The notes below the pieces were generated by a model that saw nothing but the letters and a program-made list of their open reading frames with translations, made no database searches and was not told the DNA's origin. Shown piece after piece: positions 1 to 7,368 of a DNA stretch of 44,829 nt; the stretch's first letter is position 1; each line of letters starts with the position of its first letter. The translations under genes and the position numbers were made by a program. The DNA comes from Kiritimatiellia bacterium (GTDB lineage: Bacteria; Verrucomicrobiota; Kiritimatiellia; RFP12; UBA1067). The stretch lies in the NCBI GenBank assembly GCA_017525225.1, contig JAFXTB010000144.1, positions 1 to 44,829 of the forward strand, read 5' to 3'.

Positions 1-399
1 CTTCATCTCCTCGACGGCGGCGAAGATGTTCTTCTTGAAGTCCGCATCGCCGCCAAGTTCCGTCCCGCTGACGAAATAGAGCGGCACGGTCTCGCCCTCG
101 AACGTGATGGTCTTGTGCGTGTTGAGCCAGACGGCGACGTTGCTTGATTCGAGGATGCCTTTCTTGACTGCGTCTTTGAGCGCAAGCGCGAGATCCTGTT
201 CGTTGCCGTGGTGGTTCGCAAGGAGGGACTTCCATGTCTGCGGATCGGCAATCTTGACGAACTCCGCCAGCTGGCTGGGGATGAAGAGATCGTCCGAGAC
301 GATGTTCGGCTCCGTCTCGCGGTAGCCAAGCCCGCCGCTCTCTTCAGGTCTGCAGAAGAACGGCATGATTTCCTTGTGCTGTAGTTCTGTTTCAATCAT
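1..399 (-). CDS. hsdR: Type I restriction enzyme R subunit, N-terminal part (runs off the left edge)
   Basis: 133 codons are open from an ATG at 399 to the left edge with no stop. The start follows AAAGGTGG about 4 nt upstream. The translation begins MIETELQHKEIMPFF and continues through a segment with NIVSDDLFIPSQLAEFV and an AVWLNTHKTITFEGE stretch. This resembles the N-terminal part of type I R subunits, the ATP-dependent motor and nuclease chain that translocates and cuts unmodified DNA. The conserved nuclease and helicase motifs would lie beyond the edge, so the call rests mostly on position: it is the last gene of an operon holding HsdM and HsdS, 46 bp after the AlbA-type gene. It could instead be another accessory protein of the locus. 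Confidence 0.6.
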   Translation of the reverse strand, partial: MIETELQHKEIMPFFCRPEESGGLGYRETEPNIVSDDLFIPSQLAEFVKIADPQTWKSLLANHHGNEQDLALALKDAVKKGILESSNVAVWLNTHKTITFEGETVPLYFVSGTELGGDADFKKNIFAAVEEMK

Positions 400-445
400 A
401 TGCCACCTTTGATGTTTCCGTCAGCGATCAACCGATAGTTATAAC

Positions 446-2179
446 TCATTGACAAGTCTCTTTGACTAACAGGGCATTTCGCGCTTTGTCAGTGAGTTTC
501 CAGAGAGGTTTTGTATCCGTCCCCGAATTGTAAATATCACCTTTTCGGCGCAGATACGTCAATAAATTGCCGATTTTTGTCAGTTTCTCGCGTTCGGTTA
601 AGTCGCCGCGAATCTCCTCGAGCATGTATTCATTGATTTCAGCCCGCGTCAATCCGTTGAATTTTCCAATGTAGTCAATGAGCAATCCACGGTAATGCGC
701 CCCCGTTCGCTCCTTCTTCTTCATGTAAGCCGCCTTTTGATCGGTCAACGCCGCCAATTGTGCGGAGATATGGAGATGCGGGACGCGTCCTTCGATCAAT
801 CCTTCCTGACGCAAATGTGCCACGGCGCGGGCGTCGATCTTCAGGTTCTTCTGAACTCGGTCCAAGAGGCAGACATCATCCAGATTCAAATCTGTCCGCC
901 GGATAAGCAGACTGCTATAGGCGGGATCGACAACATGTCCGAAGATCGTCATCCGAACATAATCACTCCCCAATTCGTAATCCGGCATCGGGAAGTAGCG
1001 TTTGCGCTGCTCCATATACAGCCGGTGGATGCCATATCCCTGAGTGTCAATCATGTTCACTTCACGCATGGCCGTCACAAGCTGAAGATTCCGATATTGA
1101 GAGGGTGTCTTCTTGCCGTCGATGTATTCCTCTGGTTTCCCCTCGAAGAAATTGCCGCGGTTTTCAAAGACGAGACGATCGACATATTCAGAGACAACGA
1201 CACGTCCGTTCAACCTGTAGTTCTGGTGCGCGATGCAGTTGTGCAGCGCTTCCAAAACACTCTTGTCAACATACTTGGGAACTTTGCGTGGAATAAGCTC
1301 GCCTTGTGGCAGCACATCGACAAGGACATTTCGAATACGCGCATACAGGCGGTTTGTCGCGAGGAGAAACGGCGGATAGAAGATCTCGTCGCCCTGCTCC
1401 TCGCCCAACAGTTTCCAGACGAGCTGGGCGGGATACGGCGAAAGGAGATGCGCGGACAGTTCCTTGCCGACGAGCAGCATGGTCGTGCGCGTAATGACGC
1501 CCTTGCGCGTCAAACGGGCACGATCAAGGAATGTCCGCAGATCCCAGCCGTTCACTTCCTCTTCCGTGTACTTTAAGGAATTTTTCTCGTAGAATCCCTG
1601 CCGCGCCTTGGTGATCGCCTGCTCGTCAAGGTCGTCGTATGTGGCGTCTGCAACCGGCACCGCCGACCAATCGTCTGAAAGCCCTTGGTTGCGGATCTCG
1701 TCAAGCTTGTCGAGTCCAAGCGCCACAAGGCTTTCGCCGGACCGCGCATAGTAGTGCCCCTGCCAAGCAACGGGTGTGCCGCGAGGCGCGGCAGGGATCT
1801 CCAGCAGAAGGACACGACCATCTGGATGATGCAACTCGTGAATGTCGACAAGCGAAACACTGGGGTCTGTGCCTTCTGTGATCTGCATCTTCAGCCCTTG
1901 AGGACCGTCCAGACGTCCGGGCTCCTTCCCGAATTCGCACTCCTTCACCCGTCGTGTCTTATTCTCGACACCAAGGACAAGCCAAGCCCTCGGCAAGGCT
2001 CGCAAGTTTGCCTCATTTGACAACGCCGAAAAATACTTGCCGATGCTATGCAGGGAATAGCCTGCCCCAGCCTCCTTGAATTCAACGACTTCGTCTTCCC
2101 AGTTTTCAATCAGCCGATCCAGCAGCGCAGTCATTTCCTGTTCAGTCATGCCTTGTATCCTTTCGCAATATTGTACCAT
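446..2179 (-). CDS. AlbA_2/Schlafen-type ATP-binding protein (RecG-like transcriptional regulator family)
   Basis: A protein of about 577 aa. Near the N-terminus it has the AlbA_2/Schlafen-type signature, EDEVVEFKEA followed by a GVENKTRRV stretch. In the middle it has a GHKL-like ATPase segment (ALHNCIAHQNY, then FENRGNFFEG). The C-terminus looks like a winged helix (LTRAEINEYML, then LLTYLRRKGDIYNSG). Such proteins are common companions of type I restriction loci; their role there is not settled, and nucleic-acid binding or regulation is inferred. Two starts are plausible. The ATG at 2179 has AAGGAGG 9 nt upstream, one base after the hsdS stop. The ATG at 2149 (MTEQEMTALL) has AAAGGA 8 nt upstream and fits the usual family start better. 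It is co-transcribed with hsdS and hsdR. Confidence 0.8.
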   Translation of the reverse strand: MVQYCERIQGMTEQEMTALLDRLIENWEDEVVEFKEAGAGYSLHSIGKYFSALSNEANLRALPRAWLVLGVENKTRRVKECEFGKEPGRLDGPQGLKMQITEGTDPSVSLVDIHELHHPDGRVLLLEIPAAPRGTPVAWQGHYYARSGESLVALGLDKLDEIRNQGLSDDWSAVPVADATYDDLDEQAITKARQGFYEKNSLKYTEEEVNGWDLRTFLDRARLTRKGVITRTTMLLVGKELSAHLLSPYPAQLVWKLLGEEQGDEIFYPPFLLATNRLYARIRNVLVDVLPQGELIPRKVPKYVDKSVLEALHNCIAHQNYRLNGRVVVSEYVDRLVFENRGNFFEGKPEEYIDGKKTPSQYRNLQLVTAMREVNMIDTQGYGIHRLYMEQRKRYFPMPDYELGSDYVRMTIFGHVVDPAYSSLLIRRTDLNLDDVCLLDRVQKNLKIDARAVAHLRQEGLIEGRVPHLHISAQLAALTDQKAAYMKKKERTGAHYRGLLIDYIGKFNGLTRAEINEYMLEEIRGDLTEREKLTKIGNLLTYLRRKGDIYNSGTDTKPLWKLTDKARNALLVKETCQ

Positions 2180-2180
2180 A

Positions 2181-3518
2181 TTACGCCACCTCCTTGCCAC
2201 GGCGAATCGGCTTGTCCGCGAAGACGGGCCGCTTCCCTGTCACGACCTCGTTGATGAGCGAGCGCTTGAGCTTCTTGTAAAGCTCGATCTCCCGCGTCAC
2301 CAGCTCTGCCATCTTGTCGATCTTTGCACACTCGGCGTCGAGGTAATCGGCAATGGCGTGCTGTTCGGGGAGGGGCGGCAACCCTACACGCAGACCTGTA
2401 ATTGTGCCTCGATTGATATTGGGTTGCGTTCCTCCCTCGGCAAATATCAAAAGCCGCTGTTGAGATCTTTGAAGCAAATAAAACATGAATCCAAGGTCAA
2501 TTTCAGGCCTTGGCTTGCAAAGTGCGCAACAGGCTTGGTTAGTACAGGCATCTACGCCAATTTTTGAAACATTCCCAATTGAAGCACCATACATAGCAAC
2601 GCAAATAAATGGTGCCTTGTAAATCGGAAGTGAATAACTCTGAAGCGTCGTCCTGTTTACGCGCTTGCTCGTCTCGAACACCCAGTCGCCATGTAAGTCG
2701 CCTGATTGAACCCAAGGTATATCGCCTTCATAAAGATCCTGCGACCCTGTCCGAGGAGTAGTTCCGCTTCCAATCACATCAAAGCAATTGCCAATTTTAT
2801 CAACGGTCCACCCCGCCGGCACCTTGCCGATCCAATCCACGCCCGAATCCTTCAGCTTTGCCTTCGGGTCGAGGCCGCGAGTGACGGCGCGGTTGATGAC
2901 GCTCGTCTTTAGCCGCTTGTACGCAGAAAGCTTCTTCTCCAAAACCACCCCCCGTCCGTCAATCGCCGCCGACTTCTCGTCGAGATAGGCGACGATCGCC
3001 TGCTGGGTGGGAAGCGGTGGAACCGGCAAAGGCACTTGCCGCATCTTCTCTTTTGTGAAATGAGGTATTGTTGCAACATTACATGCATACGTAATGTATC
3101 CACGCTGCCCGAGTTGCTGAAACCAATAACACAGATATTTGTTACATGTAAAACATTCCCCACGCAATCGTAGAATTGAATTCTGAAAGTAGGTGTCGCC
3201 ATCCAGTTTTTCTACCACAGCGCAACCACCAGCCCCCGCACCACCTTCTACAACAAGCATATCTCCAACTTTGATTCTGTACGCATCCTTCTCTGCCTGG
3301 GAGAACCACATTTCTTTCTTTTCGCCACTTACTCCATCGTAGTGAACGTTTGCTGCACAAATATACTTCTCTAACGTTTCATGTGTTGAGGAAGGCTTCG
3401 GGGATAGCATCTTCCCTAACTGTATGGAAAAATGGGTTCCTACACGAGAGACCTCCCATCCCTCTGGCACTTGCCCGATCCAATCAATGCCAGAATCTTT
3501 CATTTGGGATTCGCTCAT
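2181..3518 (-). CDS. hsdS: Type I restriction-modification specificity subunit
   Basis: A 445-aa HsdS of normal length. It has two target-recognition domains, each introduced by the same signature: KDSGIDWIGQVPEGW near residue 7 and KDSGVDWIGKVPAGW near residue 222. Each is followed by a helical spacer (PLPTQQAIVAYLDEKSAAID and LPPLPEQHAIADYLDAECAK) that docks on HsdM. The two half-sites of a bipartite DNA target are read by these domains. The ATG overlaps the TGA of the upstream DUF1016 gene by 4 nt (ATGA), so translation is probably coupled. The last codons carry the AAGGAGG that serves the next gene. No frameshift or invertible repeats were noticed. Confidence 0.95.
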   Translation of the reverse strand: MSESQMKDSGIDWIGQVPEGWEVSRVGTHFSIQLGKMLSPKPSSTHETLEKYICAANVHYDGVSGEKKEMWFSQAEKDAYRIKVGDMLVVEGGAGAGGCAVVEKLDGDTYFQNSILRLRGECFTCNKYLCYWFQQLGQRGYITYACNVATIPHFTKEKMRQVPLPVPPLPTQQAIVAYLDEKSAAIDGRGVVLEKKLSAYKRLKTSVINRAVTRGLDPKAKLKDSGVDWIGKVPAGWTVDKIGNCFDVIGSGTTPRTGSQDLYEGDIPWVQSGDLHGDWVFETSKRVNRTTLQSYSLPIYKAPFICVAMYGASIGNVSKIGVDACTNQACCALCKPRPEIDLGFMFYLLQRSQQRLLIFAEGGTQPNINRGTITGLRVGLPPLPEQHAIADYLDAECAKIDKMAELVTREIELYKKLKRSLINEVVTGKRPVFADKPIRRGKEVA

Positions 3519-4792
3519 TTCCCTTTCCCCCTCGCCTTGCGCTTCTTCGCGCCGGTATCTGCCGACGCTTCGCGCTTGTACTCGATCATCACCTTGCGTA
3601 CGCCGTCGATGACGGGCGCAAGCGCCTTGTAGGGCTGCGGGATGTTACGGAGTGCCTGATACGTGGCGATACCGATAGGCTGCGAATACCCCTGCACGGT
3701 CAACTGGACGACGGGCTTGTTCATCTTCTCGCACAGAAGGAGTCCGACGGACGGATTTTCGTTCGGCTTCTTTTCCACGGCGTCCAGCACGGAGAGATAC
3801 TGCGATAGCTGTCCCAGATAGGCGGCACGGAACTTGCCCATCTTCAGTTCAATCGCGACCATCGCCTGGAGAGTCCTATGGTAGAACAGCAGGTCCACGA
3901 AGAGCTCTTCGCCTTCGACGACCAGCCGCTTTTCGCGGCCCATGAAGCAGAATTCGCTGCCTCCGAGCGCGGCGATCGTCTTCTCGATGTTGGCGACCAG
4001 CTCCTTAGAGAGCACGCGCTCGTCTATGTCCTGATCGTGGATGGCATCGACGTTGTCGAGGTTGATCAGCTCCAAAAGATACTCGTCCCGGAACGAGCGC
4101 ACGGCCTTCGTCGCCAGCGCCATCGGCGAGAGCGTTTTCGCGAAGTTGTTGGGCAGCGCGCCAATGTGGTGGTAGTCGTCGGCGCGAAGGTGCTGTTGCA
4201 ATTGCTCGACCGTCCAAGGGGCTTTCGCGCAGGCATGAATGTAGTAGAGGCGCTCGTCAAAGTCCTTGCAAAAGCGAATTATCTCACGATGATGGGTAAA
4301 ACCGATGGAAAAGAAAGCGGCGATATCATCCTTGTCTAATTCATCCGTTGGCAACGGACGAATTTCGGCAGACGGCATCTGCCGATTATTCGTGTCGGCA
4401 AATTCGTTACTTGGCAAGTAATGAATTTGAGCATTGTCGATTTCATTACTTGGCAAGTAATGAAATTCGTCACTTGCCAAGTGTCGAATTTCGGGATAAG
4501 CTGCCCATGCCTCATAGAACAAGCGCATAAATATCATACTGCTTGCCGAGAACCCGCGCAGCCCCGGCAATTCGACTTGCAATTGGTTTGAAAGCGCGTC
4601 TATTGCGCCAGACCCCCACTTGGCGTTGCGTGTCTTCTTCGAGATGTACCCACCTACGAAGAAATAGAGCTTCAGCGCCTCGGCGTTTGCGAGGTGCGCA
4701 GCCTTTGCACGAGCCTGCAGGATCGCGAGCTTGATGTCCTTCACTGCCGACGCGAAATCGGCAGGGATCACGTTTCCTTGATTCTTCTTCAC
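3515..4792 (-). CDS. DUF1016 (YhcG-type) PD-(D/E)xK nuclease-domain protein with an inserted palindromic repeat array
   Basis: 425 aa from a GTG at 4792. The start is fixed by AAGGAGG 7 nt upstream and a 4-nt GTGA overlap with the hsdM stop; the longer open frame upstream is only hsdM read out of frame. The N-terminal domain (residues 10-100) is the DUF1016 helical part. The C-terminal part carries a PD-(D/E)xK site: D300 in FVDLLFYHR and E315-x-K317 in IELK. Residues about 101-152 are a run of LPSNE-like units encoded by short palindromes, absent from the basic fold. The C-terminus is basic (KKRKARGKGK). Proteins of this family are frequent in type I restriction loci, but their role in defence is not established. 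Here it sits between hsdM and hsdS. Confidence 0.88.
   Translation of the reverse strand: MKKNQGNVIPADFASAVKDIKLAILQARAKAAHLANAEALKLYFFVGGYISKKTRNAKWGSGAIDALSNQLQVELPGLRGFSASSMIFMRLFYEAWAAYPEIRHLASDEFHYLPSNEIDNAQIHYLPSNEFADTNNRQMPSAEIRPLPTDELDKDDIAAFFSIGFTHHREIIRFCKDFDERLYYIHACAKAPWTVEQLQQHLRADDYHHIGALPNNFAKTLSPMALATKAVRSFRDEYLLELINLDNVDAIHDQDIDERVLSKELVANIEKTIAALGGSEFCFMGREKRLVVEGEELFVDLLFYHRTLQAMVAIELKMGKFRAAYLGQLSQYLSVLDAVEKKPNENPSVGLLLCEKMNKPVVQLTVQGYSQPIGIATYQALRNIPQPYKALAPVIDGVRKVMIEYKREASADTGAKKRKARGKGK
4344..4490 (-). repeat. Array of five short palindromes inside the DUF1016 gene
   Basis: Five inverted repeats follow each other in frame. They centre on 4351 (7-1-7), 4375 (8-5-8), 4414 (13-1-13 with one mismatch), 4453 (13-1-13 perfect, 4440-4466) and 4477 (13-1-13 with one mismatched pair). 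Centre-to-centre distances are 24, 39, 39 and 24 nt, that is 8 or 13 codons. The core resembles ATTACTTGGCAAGTAAT, with variant stems in the outer copies that stay palindromic. On the coding strand the units give HYLPSNEI, HYLPSNEF, RQMPSAEI, RPLPTDEL and similar octapeptides. Confidence 0.85.
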
Positions 4793-6816
4793 AGTTGCAC
4801 CTCCTTCAACTCGGCGTCGAGCGCCTTGATCTCGGCGAGGATGTCCTCGACAGAGTCGAGCTTCTCCGGCACGTAAAACTCCTTGTTGAAATTGAGTTCG
4901 ACGCCGACCTTGTTTTCGCCGAGTTTGCACGGTTTGAAGATGTACTTCTTGATAAATGCCGCGATCTCGGCCTTGTTCGCATCCGAATCGAAGTGGTGCG
5001 GAATGATCTCGTAGTCGGTCGTGATCTCAGGCCCGACAGTCACCTTGATGGACTTTACGCCGCGTACCGATCCTGGCATGAGGGCGAACGTGAATGTGCC
5101 GCGTCCGAGCGGCTCTTCCTTACCGTCAACAGTGGTTCGTACCAGCGTCTCGTGCCCCTGGTCCCATGTGTAGCTCGTGCCGTCCTCGTCCTGGAACTCG
5201 GACACCTCACCGCGCCAATCGAACGCCTTAAGACGCAGAAGGAGCATGTTGGCCTTGTCCGAATCAAGATCAACGAGATCCTTTTCTTCCAAGATGTTCT
5301 CGCTGTTGTCGGCGTCAAGATCCACGCTGCCAAGCTGCGCATGCGTCAACTTGAAGGAGACCGATTTCTCGATATGTCTGCCGTCCTTGTCGAGTTCCGT
5401 CAAGAAGACCTTCTGCTTGTTGTAGTAGAAATACTCGCGGTCGAAGATCTTACAGATGGCGGACGGCTGGAAATCGTGTAGCGCCTGCACAATCGCGGCG
5501 CGGCAATCGGCCGTCATTTCGCGGCGCTTGTCGCCCTTGGACTTCTTGAGCGGGATCCATCCCTTGGAGCCGTCAATGAGCGCGACGAGGTTGCGGCGCG
5601 ACAGGGGCTTGTTCTTGTTGAGAATCCACAGGTAGGTCGTGATACCCGTGTTGAAAAACTCCTGCTGCGGCATCTGGACGAGTGCCTCGACCCAGTCATG
5701 GTCAAAGATGTACTTTCGGATGTTGCACTCTCGCGATCCGGCGTCGCCGCTGAAGAGAGTCGAGCCGTCTGCGACCACCACCGCCAGCCCCTTGGAGTCC
5801 AGCTGCCAGAGGATGTGTTGCATGAAGAGGAACTGTCCGTCGCCGACCGAAGGCAATCCGCCCTCGAACTGTCCCTTTTGGTCGTTCTCGATCTCCTTGG
5901 CATATCCTTTCCACGGCGTGCCATACGGGGGATTCGCAACCACCGCGTCAAAGGCGATGTCGCTGAAAGGAACCTTCGTGAGCGTGTTGCCGTACTCGAT
6001 CCGCGAGAAATCGCGGAAGCGGCTTTCAATCGCCGCCAGCGCGTAGAGGGCGTCGTTGTACTCCGAGCCGTAGGTTGCGATATGCTTGTACTTGCCTTGT
6101 TCGTGGAGTCGGTCCGCGACGCCGAAAAGCAGGTTAGCCCCGCCGCACGTCGGGTCATAGACATGGACAATCTCGTCTTTCGGCTTGTGCATCTTGTCCG
6201 AGACGATCTCCGCCATGAGCGAGATGATGTCGTCAGGGGTATATTGTTCTCCGGCGGTGGAGGCGGAGATGTCGGCCCACTTGCGCTTGATGTGCTCCTC
6301 AAGCGTCGTGATTGCCGAGTTGTCGTAGGGCGAAAGGTCGATCTCGGCCCACTTGGCCGCGACCTGCATCAGAATCCGCTTGCTCCGCAGTTCCGCCGCG
6401 ATCCCGTCCATGTTCAGGAACTTCTGCTCATGGCTTCCGCAGCCGACGCCCAGAAGCCGACGCAAGTCGGGGTCGAATCCTTTCAAGTACGTCTTGAAGT
6501 CCTGTTCGAAGGTCGTGTCGTTCGAGCAGATCTTCGCCAGCGTCTTCCCCTCGATTACGATAAACTCGTTGAAGCCGCAATCTTTCGTGAGAAACATCTC
6601 GCGGAAATCGTCCGGATTCTCCGCCGCCGACACGCCGAACTCCGCCTCGACCGCCTTTGCCGCATTGCGCATGCGACCCTCCAGCATCATCACCGCGAAG
6701 AACGGCATCATGTAGGCGGGGAAATCGCTCTGTTTCACGCTCGCGGCGATCAACAGGTCCGCGACACTCCAAATGTCGCTCTCATACCGCATGATATCCT
6801 GAATGTTCTCTTGCAT
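4789..6816 (-). CDS. hsdM: Type I restriction-modification DNA methyltransferase subunit
   Basis: A 675-aa N6-adenine methyltransferase. The start is the ATG at 6816 (MQENIQDIM) with GGAGG 5 nt upstream; a TTG four codons earlier lies on the ribosome-binding site itself. The N-terminal helical HsdM domain covers about residues 5-150. The TAGEQYTPDDI motif precedes the SAM-binding motif DPTCGG (about 221-226) and the catalytic NPPY (about 295-298, in NPPYGTPWKG). The C-terminal part beyond residue 450 is long and partly charged, with a helical end that would meet HsdS. It transfers a methyl group to adenine in the site chosen by HsdS. The gene follows the 174-aa protein by 24 bp and overlaps the DUF1016 start by 4 nt. 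Confidence 0.95.
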   Translation of the reverse strand: MQENIQDIMRYESDIWSVADLLIAASVKQSDFPAYMMPFFAVMMLEGRMRNAAKAVEAEFGVSAAENPDDFREMFLTKDCGFNEFIVIEGKTLAKICSNDTTFEQDFKTYLKGFDPDLRRLLGVGCGSHEQKFLNMDGIAAELRSKRILMQVAAKWAEIDLSPYDNSAITTLEEHIKRKWADISASTAGEQYTPDDIISLMAEIVSDKMHKPKDEIVHVYDPTCGGANLLFGVADRLHEQGKYKHIATYGSEYNDALYALAAIESRFRDFSRIEYGNTLTKVPFSDIAFDAVVANPPYGTPWKGYAKEIENDQKGQFEGGLPSVGDGQFLFMQHILWQLDSKGLAVVVADGSTLFSGDAGSRECNIRKYIFDHDWVEALVQMPQQEFFNTGITTYLWILNKNKPLSRRNLVALIDGSKGWIPLKKSKGDKRREMTADCRAAIVQALHDFQPSAICKIFDREYFYYNKQKVFLTELDKDGRHIEKSVSFKLTHAQLGSVDLDADNSENILEEKDLVDLDSDKANMLLLRLKAFDWRGEVSEFQDEDGTSYTWDQGHETLVRTTVDGKEEPLGRGTFTFALMPGSVRGVKSIKVTVGPEITTDYEIIPHHFDSDANKAEIAAFIKKYIFKPCKLGENKVGVELNFNKEFYVPEKLDSVEDILAEIKALDAELKEVQL

Positions 6817-6840
6817 GATATCCTCCAATAATTATTCCTC

Positions 6841-7365
6841 TCAGCAGTCTTGCGCAATCACCTCGCGCCCGATCAGCTTCACGAGGCCGTCTCGGAAGGC
6901 TGTTTTTGTGATCTTCAGATCCCCCGCCATGTCACGCAGTTCCTCAACAGGCGGATAACCCGGCTGGCTACGCAATGTTTCCAGTAGGCTACTTGAATCG
7001 CCCATCCCCGTTGTCTTGTGCGGAACGGGTCCACACATGATGGCCGCTATCGAAGGGCTGTACTGCCAGTCGCGGCAATCCTGGCTTTTGGTCTCCTTGT
7101 AGTCAAGGAAGACAAAGCGGTCTTTTGAAAAGCCCATTTCTTTGGCCACGCCGCGCAGTCTATCTTCCTTCACGCTCGGCTCGCCAATAACAATGATACG
7201 TCCAAGGGGATCGTTTTCAATGCCGTAGGAATCGCCAGACGTCAGCAAGTGTTGCATTCCGATCTTCGCAAGGAACTCTTCGAGTGTCCCTTGCTGGTTC
7301 TCAATGCAGATCCGGCTTGTCACCTCCTCGATGACTCTGTCCAGTTCGTTGATTCCGAGTGGCAT
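6841..7365 (-). CDS. Protein of unknown function in the restriction operon
   Basis: 174 aa. The start follows GGAGG with 8-nt spacing, only 3 bp after the stop of the methyltransferase-specificity fusion. No catalytic family is recognised. It has a Rossmann-like strand (GRIIVIGEP, residues about 54-62) and a conserved-looking motif GPVPHKTTGMGDSSSLL (about 111-127). A helical C-terminus contains LKITKTAFRDGLVKLI. The GKGDSSS-type motif recalls a family of small hypothetical proteins seen in other bacteria, but no function is known to me. Its place between two methyltransferase genes suggests an accessory role in the restriction system. Confidence 0.75.
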   Translation of the reverse strand: MPLGINELDRVIEEVTSRICIENQQGTLEEFLAKIGMQHLLTSGDSYGIENDPLGRIIVIGEPSVKEDRLRGVAKEMGFSKDRFVFLDYKETKSQDCRDWQYSPSIAAIMCGPVPHKTTGMGDSSSLLETLRSQPGYPPVEELRDMAGDLKITKTAFRDGLVKLIGREVIAQDC

Positions 7366-7368
7366 TCT

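Noticed and set aside
3-395. 130-codon open frame on the minus strand at the left edge
   Set aside because: It is an Arg/Ser-rich shadow of the true frame, which starts at 399, reads as an R-subunit-like protein and runs off the edge.
2181-3518. Possible phase-variable or invertible hsdS
   Set aside because: The two repeated signatures are the normal paired domains of HsdS; no partial hsdS copy in inverted orientation and no recombinase gene nearby.
6468-6480. GGGTCGAATCC, resembling a tRNA T-arm
   Set aside because: It lies inside hsdM coding sequence and no acceptor, D or anticodon arms surround it.
5698-6831. 377-codon plus-strand frame opposite hsdM
   Set aside because: Antisense shadow; hsdM has all methyltransferase motifs, a good start site and operon junctions.
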